6,993 bases of DNA from Deltaproteobacteria bacterium RBG_13_49_15. Lineage in GTDB: Bacteria > Desulfobacterota > Desulfobacteria > Desulfobacterales > UBA2156. Below the pieces are notes generated by a model. It did no database searches and was not told the DNA's origin. It worked only from the letters and a program-made list of their open reading frames with translations. Shown here piece after piece: positions 5,393 to 6,993 of the stretch (the first letter of the stretch is position 1; every line of letters begins with the position of its first letter). Both the position numbers and the translations under genes were made by a program. The DNA lies in the NCBI GenBank assembly GCA_001797695.1, contig MGQD01000060.1, forward strand, positions 1,089 through 8,081, written 5' to 3'.

Positions 5393-6993
5393 CAAATCAA
5401 AACACGACGAACACGTTGGGGCAGCATCTCACACTCATCAAAGAAGGAAAGCGTTCCTTTGAGAATGCGTTTCAGGGTGTGACCAGAATGATCCTGGAAG
5501 ACAGGATTGAAAAGGTGGTGGTAAACGGAAGGACCACCTATGATTTTCAAGTCTTCCGCCACGGCAAAAAGCACATCGTCGGTATGTTTGATGAGATCAA
5601 CAGCTTTGTATCATACGCTAAGGACGCCGCCCAGGGCGGATCCTCAAAGGAGATGGCATTTGTACTGGTCGGAGAACCGGGGAACGGAAAAACGTTTTTC
5701 ATTGAATTTCTCAGCAGCCTCTACCGCCGGTTCCTTTCCAGGGAAGGAAACCGCAAATACACCTTCAGGTTTAACGGGATGAACGATATCAGCAGTTACG
5801 GAAAAATTTCAACTATCGAATCTCAAACCTATGAGGATCCATTGATTCTGGCCATGAATCTTTTTGATGACGAAGATGAGAACAAGGAGTTTCTCTCGGA
5901 AAAAGCGGGCTTCTCGGATAAGGAGATTGAGATGCTTTACGACGATTATCGTCCTTTGGGCGCCTGCACGGGATATATCTGGAACGATATTCGCGTATTT
6001 TCCGATGGAAAGATCGACCGGATGCTTAAATTCGTGGAAATCGTTCCGGTTCCGCTCATTGAAAGCCTTGGGACGATTACCGGAAAATATCCGGCAAAAG
6101 ATAAAATTACGTCCTCTTCAGTGGACCTTTTAGGGGAAGAATCGATTCAGCGGATGCTGCACATCACGGATACCAATAACCCATACCGTTTTGATCTGAG
6201 ACGAGGCGCGCTGGCACGGGTGGCCGGAGGAGGCATCCACTTCAGCGACGAAATATTTAAGAATAAGAAAGACCTCATCCAGGTATATCTGGGAGTGATT
6301 CAGAACCGGGTAATTGAAATGGACGGCTACAAATGGCCGATCGATACGTTGATTCTGGCCACCAGCAACAACTCGGAATTCAACCGGTTTCTCCAGGAAA
6401 AGGAGGAATCCCCGATCGTGGACCGGTGCCGGATATGCTATGTTTCGCATAACACCGATTATCAGCTCCAGAAAGAACTCACTCAGTATGCCATCGGAAG
6501 TGAAACCAAAACCACGTACAACAAGGAGTACTTACATATCGACCCCAATCTGAATTATGCCGCATCGATTTCCGCCATTTTGACGCGTCTTCCCCGCTCG
6601 GAGAAATTAACCCCTGTTGAGACCATGAAGCTGGCTGCAGGTGAAGTGGCCGGTGAAAAGAGCATCAAAACGCTTGCGGAAGTCATCGACACATTGAGTC
6701 AGGATCCGGATATCACCAAGCGGTTCGGCCAAAAGGGAATGGGACAGCGAAATCTCGGGCGCGCCATTCAACTTCTGGTGGAGAGCTCTGAAACCAACGA
6801 AGGGAAATGCATGTTTGCCTATGATGCATTCAAGGCTCTGCAGCGGATTATCCTTGACTATGTGACCGAGGAGGGCGACCGGATCAAATACATGGAAGAC
6901 CTCAAGACCGCCAAAAAGCTCTACCGGGAACGGATCATGACTGAGATGTTCAATGCATACATGGATGAGCCGTTTGCCATTCGAAAGGATGTG
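5389..6993 (+). CDS. prkA: PrkA-family AAA+ serine protein kinase (C-terminus cut by window edge)
   Basis: Cytoplasmic protein with an AAA+ module followed by a PrkA C-terminal kinase region. Relatives include B. subtilis PrkA and E. coli YeaG, linked to stress, starvation and sporulation responses; the substrate here is unknown. The 535 residues present contain Walker A GEPGNGKT (95-102), the Walker B-like strand GGIHFSDEIF (281-290; D287, E288), a sensor-1-like LATSNN (323-328) and a possible arginine finger DRCR (345-348). SSVDLLGEESIQRML and NPYRFDLRRGALARVAGGG precede Walker B, as in the family. Usual length is about 640-690, so the last 100 or more residues, including much of the kinase end, are missing. 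The ATG has GGGGGA about 4 bases upstream and overlaps the leader ORF stop. In many proteobacteria prkA is followed by a yeaH-like (DUF444) gene and a spoVR-like gene; these would lie to the right of the window. Confidence 0.88.
   Translation, partial: MTNQNTTNTLGQHLTLIKEGKRSFENAFQGVTRMILEDRIEKVVVNGRTTYDFQVFRHGKKHIVGMFDEINSFVSYAKDAAQGGSSKEMAFVLVGEPGNGKTFFIEFLSSLYRRFLSREGNRKYTFRFNGMNDISSYGKISTIESQTYEDPLILAMNLFDDEDENKEFLSEKAGFSDKEIEMLYDDYRPLGACTGYIWNDIRVFSDGKIDRMLKFVEIVPVPLIESLGTITGKYPAKDKITSSSVDLLGEESIQRMLHITDTNNPYRFDLRRGALARVAGGGIHFSDEIFKNKKDLIQVYLGVIQNRVIEMDGYKWPIDTLILATSNNSEFNRFLQEKEESPIVDRCRICYVSHNTDYQLQKELTQYAIGSETKTTYNKEYLHIDPNLNYAASISAILTRLPRSEKLTPVETMKLAAGEVAGEKSIKTLAEVIDTLSQDPDITKRFGQKGMGQRNLGRAIQLLVESSETNEGKCMFAYDAFKALQRIILDYVTEEGDRIKYMEDLKTAKKLYRERIMTEMFNAYMDEPFAIRKDV

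Noticed and set aside
1..6993. Search by eye for a CRISPR array, tRNA or rRNA gene, transposase, phage or toxin-antitoxin module
   Set aside because: No regularly spaced repeats, cloverleaf-like sequence or relevant protein motifs were seen; the window is almost filled by the named genes.

Overview
The window is a compact bacterial locus of roughly balanced base composition. It holds a leftward gene block (about 1-4834), a 480-base control region and a rightward gene running off the right edge. The protein families, the divergent layout and a long imperfect intergenic inverted repeat suggest a Gram-negative bacterium. The repeat and the proteins remind me of Desulfobacterota (sulfate reducers or syntrophs); that is an inference from memory, not a database result.

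Leftward block, in transcription order: birA (bifunctional biotin ligase/repressor), bioY (biotin-binding S component), ecfA/bioM (ABC ATPase), ecfT/bioN (transmembrane coupling protein), trkA (NAD-binding subunit of potassium uptake) and trkH (potassium-translocating subunit, cut by the left edge). birA and bioY share an ATGA overlap. bioY and ecfA are about 20 bases apart, ecfA and ecfT overlap by 13 bases, and the trkA stop abuts the trkH start. The first four genes form a self-contained biotin module: import through a dedicated ECF transporter, attachment of biotin to carboxylases, and repression. Upstream of birA, a TTGACA-type promoter is overlapped by a palindrome matching the known BirA operator (GTTAAC half-sites, 14-base spacer). 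The whole biotin operon is therefore probably autoregulated by biotin status. trkA follows ecfT after 66 bases with no visible terminator, but has its own possible promoter and a strong ribosome binding site.

Control region (4835-5314): from left to right it carries the BirA operator and promoter, a perfect 13-base inverted repeat with a wide spacer, a 99-base imperfect inverted repeat that looks like a dispersed or mobile non-coding element, and a rightward sigma-70-like promoter with a perfect TATAAT.

Rightward unit: a 25-codon leader ORF with its own ribosome binding site ends in an ATGA overlap with a PrkA-family AAA+ protein kinase. 535 codons of that gene are present before the right edge. 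The leader ORF is not something I recognise and is the most unusual item in the window. No rRNA, tRNA, CRISPR array, transposase or phage gene was seen. I found no evidence of a wholly new multi-gene system; the novelty candidates are in the regulatory region.
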